Program-made: the position numbers and the translations under genes
Shown: positions 29,001 through 44,000 of the stretch, in pieces
Numbering within the stretch: the first letter of the stretch is position 1
Layout of the letters: every line of letters begins with the position of its first letter
DNA from: Acanthaster planci
Taxonomy: Eukaryota > Echinodermata > Asteroidea > Valvatida > Acanthasteridae
Reading direction: 5' to 3'
Assembly: GCF_001949145.1 (NCBI RefSeq)
Contig: NW_019091496.1
Span: forward strand, 328,339-388,338
Length of the DNA stretch: 60,000 bases
Notes under the pieces: model-generated
Databases searched by the model: none
Told to the model about the DNA's origin: nothing
What the model saw: only the letters and a program-made list of their open reading frames with translations

Positions 29001-32000
29001 CTACAGGTGGCAAGGGCCTTCAGAATACTACAGGTGGCAAGGGCCTTCAGAACACTACAGGCGGCAAGGGCCTACAGAACACTACAGGCGGCAAGGGCCT
29101 ACAGAACACTACAGGCGGCAAGGGCCTACAGAACACTACAGACGGCAAGGGCCTTCAGAATACTTAATCCATCCCCAACACTGTACCCACTCTCCAAACC
29201 ATGCAATCATACACAGAAACAAAATCCCAAAGGCATACTAAATGTCTCACATGTCCCCCTACCCCACTGAAACTTCCCTGGGAATTTTTTTCCAAGGATA
29301 TCAGATCCCCAGATATAGTTTAGCTTAGAATTTTTAACACTGGCTGTACGCACAGTATAATATCCTTACTAAAAAAAATCCAGTCCAAAAACTGCACTTT
29401 TACATAAAAAAAAACCCTTCGGCAATTTCCTCAACCCTATTGAAATTGTCGCAACAGCTTTGAGTATTAAACTAGAAGCAGGCCAACAACAGACCCATGC
29501 TAATGTGCTCTCGAGAATTTTCGTGCTATCAACTCTCACGCTGGAGGGTTTGCATTTCAGGACGGTTCAAAGGATGTGGTTTTTACACTGCATCTCTATC
29601 AAGGCTTAATTCAAATATTTCCAAGCCTATTGCCACTCCTCAACGAACCCAAAATTGTTGATCGATGTGCACAGTGTTCTGCATGTCTAGGCCATCTCAT
29701 GATTTTCCTCAAAACACCTCACAAACAAATTTGTGTCAAACTCATGACGGATCCATGACAAATTCATTCCAATTTCATTCTCTTAGCACGATCCTGCATT
29801 TCCTAGCTGAAATCTACCATGCCCCTTTACCCTGACCACTATCACGAACCCCACCCTGCACTTCAGATTATAAACATCGGGCAGCAACAGGCAGTCTCCT
29901 ACCCCTAATGCACTCTGTACGCATCAACATATGCGCTTGACATTATTCAATTTCTAGGAATTCATGTTACCCTCGATACGAAAATGCAGTGTACGGCATC
30001 TCTACGACACAGGGTTTGGGCAAACATGCTTTGCAATGCTGATTTTTTTTTTTTTTAAAATTCCAGGCACCTGTAGGTAGTATTTTGCGAGGATGCATGT
30101 GAATTTAGTCCTTGGCAAGCATCTTCTCATTGAACGTGCGCATCACTGCCCGGGCCGGACAAACTGGGTCGTGAATAATAAAGAGCACTGCCTCGTTAAG
30201 ATCTACAAGCCAGACACGGTTAAAAGGTTCCTTTTCCAGCATGGGAGTTTGTACATGTACATAGGTACAGGATTAATGTGCATTCTAGATCACAGCCAAC
30301 CCAAACATAATAAAAATCCCACTTACAAACCGGTACTGCTATAAGCGGCAGATTCTGAGTATCCCTATTTCTGAAATTCTTTTCTTCCAGTTTTAGTAAT
30401 CCTTCAATAACAAGGTTCTGCAGGGGCCAATTTCATAGAGCTGCTTAAGCACAGACTTAGCTTAAGCATGAAAAAACCTTGCTTGACAAATCAGGTTACC
30501 AGCCAAAGTTCCATGTGATGTTTGTTTTGGAATGGTATTCACCTGTCTTTTGGTTAGCATGACAATCACATAGATTTTGAGCTGGTAACTTTTGTTTTTT
30601 AAGCAGGGGTTTTTTGTGCTTAAGCAAATTTTGTTCTTAAGCAGCTCTATGAAATTGGCCCCAGTATTGTGACAAGGTAATTTGGCAGTACTCGGCAATC
30701 TTTCAAGAATTGACTGTAATTCACATGCATGGCTTAATGTGAAGGATGTTCAAAAGGTTTTTATAAATTACAAGGTATCACCCCCCCCAAATATCCATCC
30801 AGCAATAACATCATGGTTTTTAATCATAAATAAAAAAACATGAAAAAAGTTAGACAATTCTGTCTCCTGTCAATTGCAGATGTATACAGAAACCATGAAC
30901 ACTACATGTGAGATGGGCTTTCCTCAAAGCATAATTATCACAAATCTTTGATTAATTGTTCAAATACAGTAACGCCAGCTTGTTGGAACTGGAAAAATGT
31001 AGAAATCTCACGAGATAGAACGTGTGGATCCAAAAACAGCAGGAATGAAATGTGTTGACGTAGCATGTGTTCAATGGACCAATACATATTGTGCACATTG
31101 GGAAGGTTGATTTTATTTTGGGGATTTACTACCGGTAGATGCATCTTCAAGTTAAAAACATCACAACCAGTTGTCATTTTTCAGAGACTTTTTTTCGGGG
31201 GGGGGGCAGTTTTCTGACCAAAAGCAGACCAGAAATGAAATGAAAAGAGTGCAACAACACTACCTAAGCGTAAACTGACAGATGTCATTTTCTCATTATA
31301 AATATCAGCAGTTTGGGAGTTAAATTACTGCACAAACAAAAAGGCAACCAACTTAATTCTTTTATGACAATGTCAGAATACAGGAATTTTGTGCTGATTC
31401 TGGCATATCAGAATGTTCCTGGTCACTTCAGTGGCATCCCTTTAAGACCTCTTCCCTGTTGTTTACATGACACCAGACGCCGCTATTTACTCAACACAAT
31501 CCAACTCTGTGACAGGCAGCTTTTATCAATGAACCCAGCCAACTTCAGTCAACTCCAATGTTGTCCTGCCTTTTTTGAGAAAGGACTGACTAATAATTTG
31601 CTTGTGGTATGAAGTTCTCCTTCAAGTCAAAGCATAACAAAGCAGGGAGAAGAGATGTGATACAGGGGACTTGTTTGTTTCTCCAATCAAACTGTTTGCC
31701 TGTTAAAACACTTTGCCTCAGGTGAGCAGGAAGGGACTGAGGAATTTCGGTAATGCCTTGAAGAATGCCGGCTTTAATTTAGTAGAACTACATGTGTAGA
31801 ATACAATGATGAAACCGTAAAACCACGAGCTTCTGCCTGTAGTTCAGTTTTAAATCTTTTACACAAATGTACATGTGCACAGGATAAACCAGTCTTTTAA
31901 ATCCAAATGATCGATTAGAATTCCTTTCAAATACCAAGTGCACAAAAGAATGACTGCATATTAAAGTGAACAATGAAAACGAGTGGATGGAGTCTGGTAT

Positions 32001-35000
32001 CGTAATCTATGGACTAGGGTACCAATTCCAAGTCGTACGCTGGCAGTCTGGTCTCAGCCTATCCCTCAAATTGTAGCTGTGAATGTGCCAACCCATCCAC
32101 ATTTATTATTGATCACTGTTGACGACCAAAATTCATGAACTATAGAAGCAAGATTTGAGACAGCGTGCACAAGCAATACAGGATATGCATCAAACAAAAA
32201 AGAACAGAAATACACATCTTAATTCAATTAATTAGGAGTTGAACCACAATCTTCTTTATCCTCAAGTGGATCGTTTGACCAGGTCACAAGTGCAGGCAAC
32301 CCCCAACCATGTGCGTGTTTATCTCATCCAGCTGATCATATTTACTAAACACTGTCCCCTGTAATGAGAACAGCCCTTCAATGGATGAGACTCAGCGGAC
32401 CAGACAGTCAATGCAACAATTCATCAATCTTTGTCAGATCTTTGGTCCACAATCACATTAAAGGGGCAATGATTTGATTTGCCCCACATGTGTTGAAAGC
32501 GTGACTTCAGACAATGTCTAAAAGTTTACATGTCTGTAAAAGATTTGGCATCTGAAGTGACCAATTTAATAACTCTTGCTTGATTTTTAAATAAATTATT
32601 TGGAAAAGAAGCAGAGAGTGTTTTGCGAGCTGTGGAAATTGATGTTATGCATTGTTCCTTTCCCCTACCCTGTCCTTTACCAAAGAGCAGAAGTGACCTC
32701 TGTCATTTACCAAAATTTCGTGAAAAAAAAAATCAACTTTTTCGACAATTACAAAAAACCCGATCAAAAGATTCTACAAATCAGGTCCATTTTTTCTTCT
32801 AAGTATACTACATTATCTACTGTTTTGTTTTCCAGTATAGGAAATTATTTTTTTGCAATCTTATGATGAAACGGCAAAGAGTCAGTACAAGTAAATTTTT
32901 ATCTTGGACAGCTTATGATAAAACTACTAATTTTATCATGAGACATTTACATGTTCTTCGTATGTCGATTTGAATTTTTTTTTTCCACCATACCTCAAAA
33001 TCTGCACTGTCTTGGTCAGGGATTTTGGAATACTGCACACGAAATCCAGGTGAGAGGCTGACCCGCTTTGATCCATTCTTGGACTTTTTCTTGCCTCCCG
33101 AGGGGCCGTCCTTGCTCTTCTTCCTCCGAAAGAACTTGGGCCGGTGGAGCCGGGACTTCTTGGGGACCTCTTCGGGGTCCGACTTCTGGCCGGCCCCACG
33201 GCGGGGCGGGTCCCGGTAGAAGGGCTGGGAGAGGGAGGAGGGGATGTCGTCCTTGGAGTCGCCCAGACCGCAGCAGCCGCAGCAGTTCAGCTTGCAGGCC
33301 TTGCCGCCCATGGCTACGGCACGAGCGTGCCAAGCCCGGGCACCAAAATACCGACAAAAATTTACTTGATATTTTTTAAATCATTGTTTCCGGGCACGCT
33401 TTCGTGGCATGTACGATAACATCTTGTGCTGAGATGAAATACTTATCCAAACTGATGAGTAGTCACTTCCAGTCAATATCTTTAATGATGGAGATAACTT
33501 CACCAGATGACTAGGTATCTGATATGATATCCTGCGCAATCACGGTGGATATGTACTCGTATGCAGATGGAAAAGAGCAGAGCTGTCACATGCTTCCAAT
33601 TTACTGAATGACACACAGTAGAAGTCTTGCCTTGCTGTACCTTGTAGGTTCGTTCTATAGGTGTTTCCCTGCAAAGTTGAATAGAATGCTTGGCTTCCTG
33701 TTATGCAGATGGTTTCAATTCCACACCTAACTAACGAAGATGAGAGAAACGAAGACGGCACGTACGATGCCTCATCTCTCTACGGGAACAGTTGAGGAAA
33801 GTTGCCAAAGATTCATCGCCTACTGGAGATGTCAACATGGATCATGGATATTACCAGTTGTGCAAAGAGAGAGACTTGAAGTGAATGGACCAAGCGGTGA
33901 ACAACCACATATTCTCATCTCAAATCTGGAGAGTGACGCAAAGATAAGAAGCAATACGCTCCAAAGAGACAAGATTTTCCGGCCACAGCAAAGCTAGACT
34001 AATCACTGGCGTGTTTATAATTCACAGAGTGATGTCATCACCGCAGATAAAAATGCTCAGTCGGACGATGTGAGGAGACTGATCTATCAGGAACCAGACA
34101 CACGGTGATGCCCAACGTGGCTGATCGTCCGCCCACATCAAGGCATGATAACAGAATCAGGTGAACATCAAACCAGACTCTCGTCTCATGCTTGTAGAAA
34201 CTCATGCAAATACTGCTTTGGGATGCACACGGCGATAACGCTCATGTATCCTCGGGTTCGTATTATATGGCAAGATTATTCCCTTCCAGCATCATCCCAT
34301 AACGCATGGCCGCTGCCATCTTATGCTATGACTCAGTCTCCACACCTCGGCCACGTTTTTTCCCCTTCTATCCACCCTGCTCCAGACACACGGGGGCCCC
34401 TTCTAATCATGAGCATAATTTATGCCCCCTGAATTTTTTTCTCCCTGACAGCTAGAGCCACCCTGCTGCTTCACTCGGCGTGATATATCGTTGGTCTAGC
34501 AATCCCCCCCCTCAGGTTATCACCCATTCAAGCCCCATTCTGTGCATACTTTTGCCCAACCAAAGCGTATTATTTGACGTGTCCCATATTACAATGCACA
34601 GATTAGCCGTAATTTCCTTCCTGCGTACGATGAAACGGTTATTAATTTGTCCTGATTTCTGCTGCGCTCTATTACTTATGGTTGGCTGGGCATGTGGATG
34701 AGTATGGAATTGTGAAAATTTTAATATCAATAACCATGCCTGGATTTTTCTGAGCTAATCAGCTAAAGCCTTGCAGTATCCAACACAGGGTTCTGTGAGG
34801 CATTTGGGTAAATGGGAATACTGTTTTGAATAAATATCAGTGGAGAATTAATTCAATTGCTCATATCACACACATTTCTTGCCGACATCTACCGTAGGAC
34901 ATTCTCAAAGATTTTGTTTCTACTCTGAAACCAAAAAAGTGGTCTTGGGGGGCTAAGACTTGTTATTCCAAGTCATGATTTTTTTTGTCTAAATGACAAA

Positions 35001-38000
35001 AAATTAAATATTTGGTTACTTTTTAAACAGTTCAAAATATGCTAAACAATTTTCTTGCAAATGACCAAGTACTACAATAAATGTATTGCATGCCTTATAC
35101 GCTTTTCAAGCTTAGGTGATAAGAATAAATCTTAAGTGAAATAAAAATCTTAAAATTCTTAGAACCACGGTTAAATTACATGTATAATGTCTTGAGTATT
35201 AGCTTTCTCTGAGAGTGTTCAATGGTTTGATTCAAGTAACAGAGTAAAAAAACACAAATGTTTATCTTCAAGAGATAAAAAAAATGGAAATGGGACACTG
35301 CATTCCTGGAACTAGTCACTGTGAAATTCGACTTGACACTTCCAAGAGAATGAAATCCTAACGGCATCAGTGTGGATCCCTGGCAGCACGCAGTGAGCTG
35401 ACGTATTCAAAACCCCTAACGTGTGACACCTCATCCGCCGCAGCTTGTTTCCATGCCTGCCGTCACATAAGTCCACGTGACAGAGACCCCATGACCACAC
35501 AGGGGCCAGAAGCAGGTGACAGTTGATGAATGTGACATCCCCCCCACACCAGAACTCATCAACATCCCCGTGATATTCTATCGTTGAGCAGCTGTTGGTT
35601 TGCAGTGGGCCGCAGTGACTGGCACCCTTAGTGCAGTGTGGAGAGAGGCATGTTGATTACTATCTCACTTAACACATTACAATTGAGAACACACATTGCG
35701 CAAACGAGGTTTCCAAATTTCAATTTAAGCAATAGGGACATCAAATAGTTGTGCCATAAGGTCATGTTTAATTTTTAATAAGGATGATTAACCCTTAATT
35801 TCAGAGGCTTTTCCTTCGACTGAGAATTTACACACTGACTTCTAACAGATCCATTATGGTGCAAGAAACTTTTTTACTTTTGTGGGGGAAAAAAAGGCAC
35901 CAAGCCCTACGTGAAGGAACATTCGCCTGGGTTCTGCTCTCGAACCATCCTCAAACTAGCAAACCCCCCAAACATTAACGATGGATCAATCTTGAATGCA
36001 ACACTGTACCCGGTTGGTTGACAATATATTAAGCTTGCACATAAATTTACATGTTAAATATTCATGGTTCTTAATGTTGGTCCTAAATTTTGGACACGCC
36101 AGTTTATTTGTGAATTTTTCACTTGTCATGTTTGTATTGCACAGGGCATTTCAAAGTTTTTATAAGAATGTACATGTATATTTGTACTGTAGTTACTGTA
36201 GTTTTGAGAATGGCCATAGTGCTGAAAAAATTGTTTAGTTTACTAATGAACAAATGTACCGGTAAATCTCTTTGCAAAACAAACACAACCCTCCCCATAC
36301 AAAAAACACGTTAGCTCTGCATGAGCCCAAAACTTTATGTCATGAACACAAAAAGATTAGATTTTTACACAATTTACTCCAATGGCCCAAACAACAAAGC
36401 TTACATGTACCCGTATTTTGCATGTCTGCAAATTTGCTCAAGAAATGTCAATTCATTGAGTCATTCAGACACTGGGGGAAAAAAAGAAAAAGAAAAGAAA
36501 ACCTTCTCCTATCGGCAAAGAATTAAGTTTTTGAATCTTGAATTTCAAGAGGCAGTGTGGTAAAGAACTATGATGGGTAGGCAATGTCTGTCAAATGATC
36601 ACATGACCACATCCACATAAACGATACAATTCTTTCTTTGGAATATACCGTATATTAGAAGGGTTGGATGCAACTTCACCTACGTGTTGAACGTGACAAG
36701 CTACTGCCATAAAGTTTCTCCCCATTCCAATGAACAAACACAATCATGTTCAACAAACATGATGCACCTACCGTCCCCACGCCCGCCTCTTTGTATGTCC
36801 AACAGTGAGCCCAGTCCATTGCCAAGCACCAGCAGACCTCCGCTCCAATATCAACAAATCATGAGAGTGAAAACAAAACAATGTTCCCAAACTACATGGA
36901 AGGGCTCCTGAGGTGCAGTATTAACGTAAAACTCGGGTGTATACCAAAAGCTCTGGCGTCATCAATGTAGCATCGCAACCTCCAGATCGCATGAGACAGG
37001 GCACCTGAAACCATCCAGGCTGGCTCCAATTTCACTGAACCCTGTAAGGTGATGCCACCATCGCTTGGCAACAAACTCTCAGTTTTCTCTAAGCAAGGTC
37101 TCCTTAACGAGCTCCTGGGTTGTTCTATGAAGCAGAAGTCAAGAGGCTGAAGTTGTAAACTTGTTGCTGTTCAGATGCACTCCTCATTGATTGGTGTCAA
37201 ACTTCTGCAAGTTGTCAAAGTGTAGCACTTCGGGAACTCCATTTCGGACTGCCAGATTTAGATTTCATTTTTAGGCTTAGTGAGGATACGATGCACTCCT
37301 ATGTAGGGAAATATGTTTGGAATGAAGGGGGGGGAGGAGGATGGGCAGCGATGGGAGAATGCTGTGGGTTGGCAGAGGAGGAGTTCTGTACCCGGGATCA
37401 GTGGTTTACAATGTACACAAATCTGTCCGTGATTCACTGTTTATGGTCCCAAGAGATGTCAGGTTGGATGATGGGTAGAAGACATAGGAGCTTTGACAGC
37501 TGCAGCGGTGGATCATTTGGTCCGACACACATGTACATGTGCGGTACATGTCCCGCAGTACATTTCAAACAGGTAAATATGTACACAAGGTGTGTACAGG
37601 TTGGTTCGTTTTATGAATCTTACATCAAGTGCTGATAGCAGGATCTCAGACTCTTAAAAATGTGAAAAAATCCTTCTTTGGGCCTCAATTCCAAACCGGG
37701 CATAATCTCACATGAAGCCATCCTCCCTTGGGGTTAGCAATGCCTCTCTTGACAAGTTTTCCGGGGCAATTTGTCTTCCTGCAGTCGGGCAAATTACAGC
37801 GCAAATTGTACTTGATGTAGTTGGCCTTTATAGCAGTAAGTGACGTGCTTGGGCAAAGCCTTGTATTGGTAAAAAGTTTGCGACCAAACAACAATCATCA
37901 AAAACCAGAAAAAAACACTTTTCAAATGGCATGCTATTGAAGCTGTAACTCCCAACTCTTCTGGAAGGAGAGCCACAGACCAGGAACATGTGCACGCAGG

Positions 38001-41000
38001 CCTCCTTACTAGCCTCATGTGTAGCCTTTTTTCCCATGTTATAGTTGTATCTTTCTCTGTTCATATTTCCTATGCTGACAGTCTGCACTGCCTCCAAGCA
38101 AGCCATTCACTCACACTGTAAGCGAAAAACGGCATGCTGTAACCAACACAGATGTATATAACAATTTCCTTCCACATTTTTGACCAATTACATACCGTAC
38201 TTTCATGATCATATGCTTAGAACACTATACATGTACCCAACACATCTGGTTCAACACCACAGAGTGCTGAAATTGGTACAAGTACTACCGTATATTAGAA
38301 GCAGGGAAAACTCATGCTGCACAGGACTCCTGCAAGAAGACTTACAAGAAGGAACCTTTTGGACCCACCTGTACACACCCCTTTTTTGTTGGCATTGTAC
38401 ATGTATACAGCCAATCTTTAGATATGCATAGCCATTGTGTGTCCAACTTCAGTTCCCTCCAGGTCACTTACCCCAATGTGAGGTTCTCAGATTAAATAGA
38501 GCAAGGTTGTTGTGGCCACTATAAGGTCAATCAACTGAGATAGGCCAGCAGGAGTTTCTAAAGTTCTTCTTGGACAAATACACATTTTTTTTAAAGATAG
38601 ATTGATGGCTCTGACAGAAATGGCAGGGTCCTTTTATTTACATGAGCGTTGACTTTGTGTGTTTAATTGCCCGGTGTAATTCAACGGGTGCTTTAAAAAA
38701 AAACAGCACTTGCGGTCAATGGGGAGAAGGCCGCTATTGAAGTGGGGAGATGTCTACTGCAAGTGGGAGCACACTCTGATGTTCTCCACTCAGCAATTTT
38801 CAAAACCGCAGTTGGTAAAGGCAATGTGAGCCTCTTCAGAGCATGTGATCACATGTGCATTTACGCGTCTGAAAAAAGACACTGTTAATGATGCAAATGG
38901 AAGAGGGTTTTTGTTTGGTTTAACCTACTAATAATGCTCAAATTGTATCAGGACAGGTAAAATATATCTGAACTTTCTAAATGTGAAAAATTCACAACTT
39001 GAAAAAGAAAAGACGAGGGGTTGTTCAAACGCAGAAATGAAAAGCTCTTTGTGGTACCTTATGTTTGGATTTTAAATTGGAAGCCAAGCTACATGTATTG
39101 TCTTTCACAAACCAGTATCACTTATCAGCTCAGGCAACACAAGAGTTCACATGTACATATGCACTTTGACTTGAGTTTAACATGTATTTCATTCTACATG
39201 TTCTACAATGCACATGTACATGGTATACTCTACAGCTTGCTGTATATTATCAGCAACCTGGAAACTACTTGTGCACATCTTGACGTTCATATCCAGAATG
39301 TGAAACTATTTTGTCTCAAATGAACTGTTCACAGTTTGCTACTTTCCTGGCCAGAAGATTTTTTGGTCATAAAAAAGAAATTCCAACAGAATACCCAAAG
39401 CAAATATTGACTCAGTGCACACAAGGTTGGGTACTGGTAGTAGGCCAGAAGGCTTTTGAGAGTTTATGGCCCAATAACACAATGGACGTATCACACCTTC
39501 CTAATGTTACTTTCCCCAATTCCCAGAGTTTGTCTATCAGACTTACGGGACCACTTGAGCAGCCCAAAGCCCTAATGTTCACATTTTGCCCAACCCTAAG
39601 AATTCCAAGGCTTTGTGAATGGCCAACAAGCAAAACCAACATTGCTGCACGAAGAAGAAAACGAAAAAGAAACTCTTGATGGGTATTTCAAACTGAAAGT
39701 TGTCAGAACATGTACATGTACATTATTTGTGCTCCATTTGGAGCTTAAGTCTGGTCATGGTAGTCGGACATGAATGCATGATCTACATAAATCTAGAACT
39801 CCTTGTAAGGGTAACAAACAGTTGTTTTTAAAGAGGTCACAAAGGGTCAACAGAACATGAGTCAGCAAGAGTCTTTTCATCTTGGACATTTTTTTTCCAG
39901 GGACCTGGATGGTTTCAATAGGAGCTCGGGCTAAAACTGGGAACTTACGTCTGGCGAAAGGAATGCCATAACCGTGGGAATGATCAGGGCCCATGGACCA
40001 ACCAGAGGATTGTTCTTCTTTAGCACCCACAAAGGTGAGGATTAAAGTCCAAGGCAGTATCGAGGACTCAACCAAGCACCTTCTGAAAAGAAATCACGAG
40101 GATGTCTGATCCAGACACCTTTGACTGGTGAAGAACAGAGTGCAGCCTGCTGTACTGTATCACAAATGACATGCCTACACGTGCTTTGTACATACATACA
40201 TGTACGTACGCAAAAGAAATGCAGACCGACTTTCAATGTTTGGAGTGACACACACTGTGACCACGATATCCTTAACAATTTGACACCCGACCACAACAAA
40301 ATTAAAGGAGTCTCCTGCAAGTCAACAGAGCCACTTCTGCAGTTAGAGGTTTTCCGAAGAATCTTACGCAATGTGAATCAGTAGGAACCTCCCATCTTTT
40401 TCAGCAATGTAAATCCATCTTCATCAGGATTCCAAGCTCGAGTAAGCATCAAGGTCAAGACCTCGTATTTGCTGTCTACATGTAGTGATGCATTACAAAT
40501 TTGTTAGAAATGCCTAAAAAGGGAACTCAAGTCTCATTCTGTGCCACCTGTTCACATTGAGTTGCTCTCAACCTTGGCCTCCTTGTCATGAAACCTTCCA
40601 GAAAGGCACGGCATCGTCAAGAATCCCCATTTCATCCACACTCCGGCCTCCCCCCCCCCAAAAAAAATAACCCAAGAGCCTACTGTTCGAAGAGCAAGTG
40701 CCCATTTGCGTGTATTACAGAGCAGAACTTCTTCCCCACAAGCCTGGATTGGTTTGGAAAACAAGATTATCAAGAAAGCGTAACACGTCTGAACATGACC
40801 TTTTTTATGGTTCAGTTTAGCTAAACCTTTTCAAGAATACGGCTTGAATAGCCAATGACCACTGTAACACCAATTTGTAACAATGAAATGTTTTCCTAAA
40901 TGCTAGTAGCAGGTTATTATTACTGGTCAGTTCCACTGTAGTAGCTCGGGGCAAGGATACAATGTATGGTATTTTCATGCCCGAGGCATCGATTTTGCTA

Positions 41001-44000
41001 CAACTAAAAACACAGTGAAGGCCAGGACAAGTGAACAGTCTATTTTGTGTTTATTCATTCCTGCATTCTGTAAAAAAACTGTTTGCTTTCTGAAACCCCT
41101 TGTTGGTACAGAGTGGAATGAAGGCCGGCAAAAGTGAACAGTCCATTTTTTGCCTCTTCAATTTGACACTCTGAAATTGTTTGCTCTCAATAAGACTGAT
41201 CACTGGCAATCTTGTCCACCTGTCCCGTTTCTGAAGATGCTAGTCAGTAAATAACCGAGTCACATTTTGGGGACACAGGTTAAAAAGCTTATATTCCTGA
41301 TTTGTGGCCCCCCCAATTCACTCCAACATGTTACATGTATCTTGCCATGTTAAGTTCAAGCAGACTCGCATTTAGTTTCAACACTTGAGTTGGAGGCCTT
41401 CCCGTACATGTCCCTACACATTCCTTGCAAAGGTGGTGTACAGCCAAAAACCACTAGTACCCGTACATGTATTCGGTATCGCTTTGGAAGAACGGTGGGT
41501 TTCAATATGTACAAAAGCAAAAGGAAAAACTGCCCCATTGTCAAACTTCAGCAGTAAGATTTCATGTTTGTGTTGCCCCGCCGGTTACACGGGGCAATTG
41601 TTCCCATCACAAATGGACTCTTTTTATCCGTATGGGCCCCTAATTTACATGTACATGTGTCAGACGCACTCCGCTTTTCCCGACAACTCCCTCACAAAGC
41701 AGGGATAGCTGTCAAATAATGGTGAATCTGTGCAGTCAGGCCTGTACATGTACACGTTCATGCCGGCAGTGTACAGCCACAGCAGTACACGGTCACGACA
41801 CGCGCGGTAAAGCAGCCTGCCAGTTGGAACCATATCACTCCAATTTCAGGAGTTCACCGTGTGGAGGATGCAATGCAAAAGAAGTGCTACTCTCCAGCTA
41901 CTGTGAGATCACCTCTACATCCTTCTATCCCACACAAACCGGTGCCACTTGAGCCCACGAACTGCCCTCTTCTGTGTGTACACAATTTCTTTGAAAAAAG
42001 GCACTATCACTCATCGGCATTCAAGACAGCTATTTTTAAAATCAGTTTTCAAACACTCAAGTGATTCTAGTTAATACCTAATCACTGCTAAGCCACAGGT
42101 CAAAGTGAATGTGACCCTTGCTTGTTTGTTCGAAGCCTGGAAGTTTCTACACCGGCAAAGTTGGGGACCCCGATTGAATAAAATAGCCGCACCACAATAA
42201 AAGTTCCTGCAGGCGTAACATCCAGTAGAGAGGTTGTCGTGACAATAAAATGATGTCTTTTTTTCGGACTTTTAACACATGACACGGTACAGTTCTCTCC
42301 AAAGTGGTTGTGATTTGCTTTAATCTCGCACTTGGCCCACTGTCCCCTTCCCCCCACACTCACACCCAGGATTTAATGGCCCCCCACTTAGCAGGTCCTT
42401 TTTAATGGCTGTTACCTGATAGTCTCACTGGTGTCCCCACCCCATCCCCAAACTTTGAACATCGTTCTGCCGCTGTTGACGTGGCCTTTTGCAAAAACGC
42501 CCAAAAAAGAAGCAAAACATGACCGATTACAGTAAAAAAAATCCACACTATTCAGGTCAAAATCCCTGAAAAATCACAAGAGATCAGATGCCTGACAATA
42601 CCTCAATGGTTTTTTTAAGCTTCACTAAATTAAGAAGAAAAAAAAATCCTGGCTGGCTCTTTACACTTCAACACACTCAGTCCAAATACTATAACAAAAA
42701 AGACCTGTTGACGGATATGCTAACTGCATGCACAAGTTGCCAAATGGGAAGGAAAACAAAAAGCAAAGTAAACTACAGAGAGACCACTGAAGATCACATG
42801 TGCATGTTAGATGAATCTACAAAAGTGACACGCCCCTTTTCTTTTCTGTCACATGTATGCATCCGGTGCAAGATCATCTGCCACTTTCCTTTCACATAAT
42901 GTACAATCCACGGGAAAATGTTGGTATTCATGCTCCTTGCAAAAAGTTCTACATGTATAAACCTTACCAGAACCCCTGCTGGGATTTAAAAACCCCAAAC
43001 TCCAAGCTTTGCTGTGCATTACAATGCCGTCTTTTTCCTCCAAGTTTTCGCCCTATCAGCCTTTGGTTACAAGGTAGGATCTCATATCACGGAATGGACT
43101 GATCCCTGCAGTGCAGAAGATCATTGGTGTCTAAACTTACAGAGGACATGAAATTCCTGTGCAGAAACAGACACAGGGCAGGGAGCCAGGCCCTGAGAAA
43201 TGTTCGGACCGGAATGTTCAAAAAATAATTTTCAATTTATTTAAGGAAAAAGAGGGCCTGGTTTTTTCTAAAACATTCATCCCCCTTCAAAAAGGTAGCA
43301 CCAGAAATTTGCCACTTTTAAGCACAAGTGAAACTTGAAGTTTTGCACTGCACAAGAATCAAACAGTTGACGAAATCTGTAAAAATTTACAACAGTGTTT
43401 TGTGAAAAGGTTTACATGGAGCTTTGCTGAGTAGGCAAGGAAAACCTCATGAATGGCCACAGAATGTGTAGTCTAGATACTTTTCTTCTTTTACTTCACA
43501 AGGCAAGCGAAAAACTATGTTCGAGACAATTCCAACTCGGTAACTACGTATGAAAAAAATACTTTGGGAGAAAGTGGATGGAGCACAGGATTAACCCGTG
43601 ACACCCAACATTTACCCTGCATTGCATCAGTAAAAAACAGATCTCCACTTAAAAAAATAAAAAACGAAACCAAACAAAGCCAGTGGCTCAACCGAAAGCA
43701 GTGAAAAGAGCTTTCAGAGAAAGGTACTCAACAATTTGTACTATTGGCAGACCTGATCTGTGTCATCCATTCAGAAAAGGCAATCCAACTGTGTTCTCTT
43801 AAATGACAAGTGTATGCCAAAGTCAACCATGCAGACCATTGAACAAAATCTTCGTCGAGGCCACTTTCTACAGGAAGATCTCGGCACAGAAAACTTCACT
43901 ACAATCTCTGATCTAGCCTACAAATACTACAGCAGAACAAAAGCCATACTTTTTATCTGCATTTCTTTCCAGCCAAATGGGCACGCAAAGTACATGTACT

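Larger units (their letters stand above)
23528..32993 (-). other. Large intron (9.5 kb) between first exon B and the CH2 exon
   Basis: It holds the two hairpins near 25.5 kb, a (CAAA)n tract, a (CA)n tract, the 27-bp minisatellite at 28.8 kb and one 240-bp inverted-repeat element at 30.4 kb. I find no coding exon compatible with the gene in it and no supported gene on the other strand. Confidence 0.6.

Noticed and set aside
28716-29270. Plus-strand 184-codon frame with nine-residue repeats
   Set aside because: Openness follows from the 27-bp minisatellite. No promoter, start context or homology supports a protein.
37828-38106. Minus-strand open frame considered as a further alternative first exon
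   Set aside because: No donor in a compatible phase follows the ATG and the predicted peptide has no coding-like composition.
39311-39679. Plus-strand 122-codon open frame
   Set aside because: No recognisable domain, no splice-compatible context and a composition like the surrounding intron.
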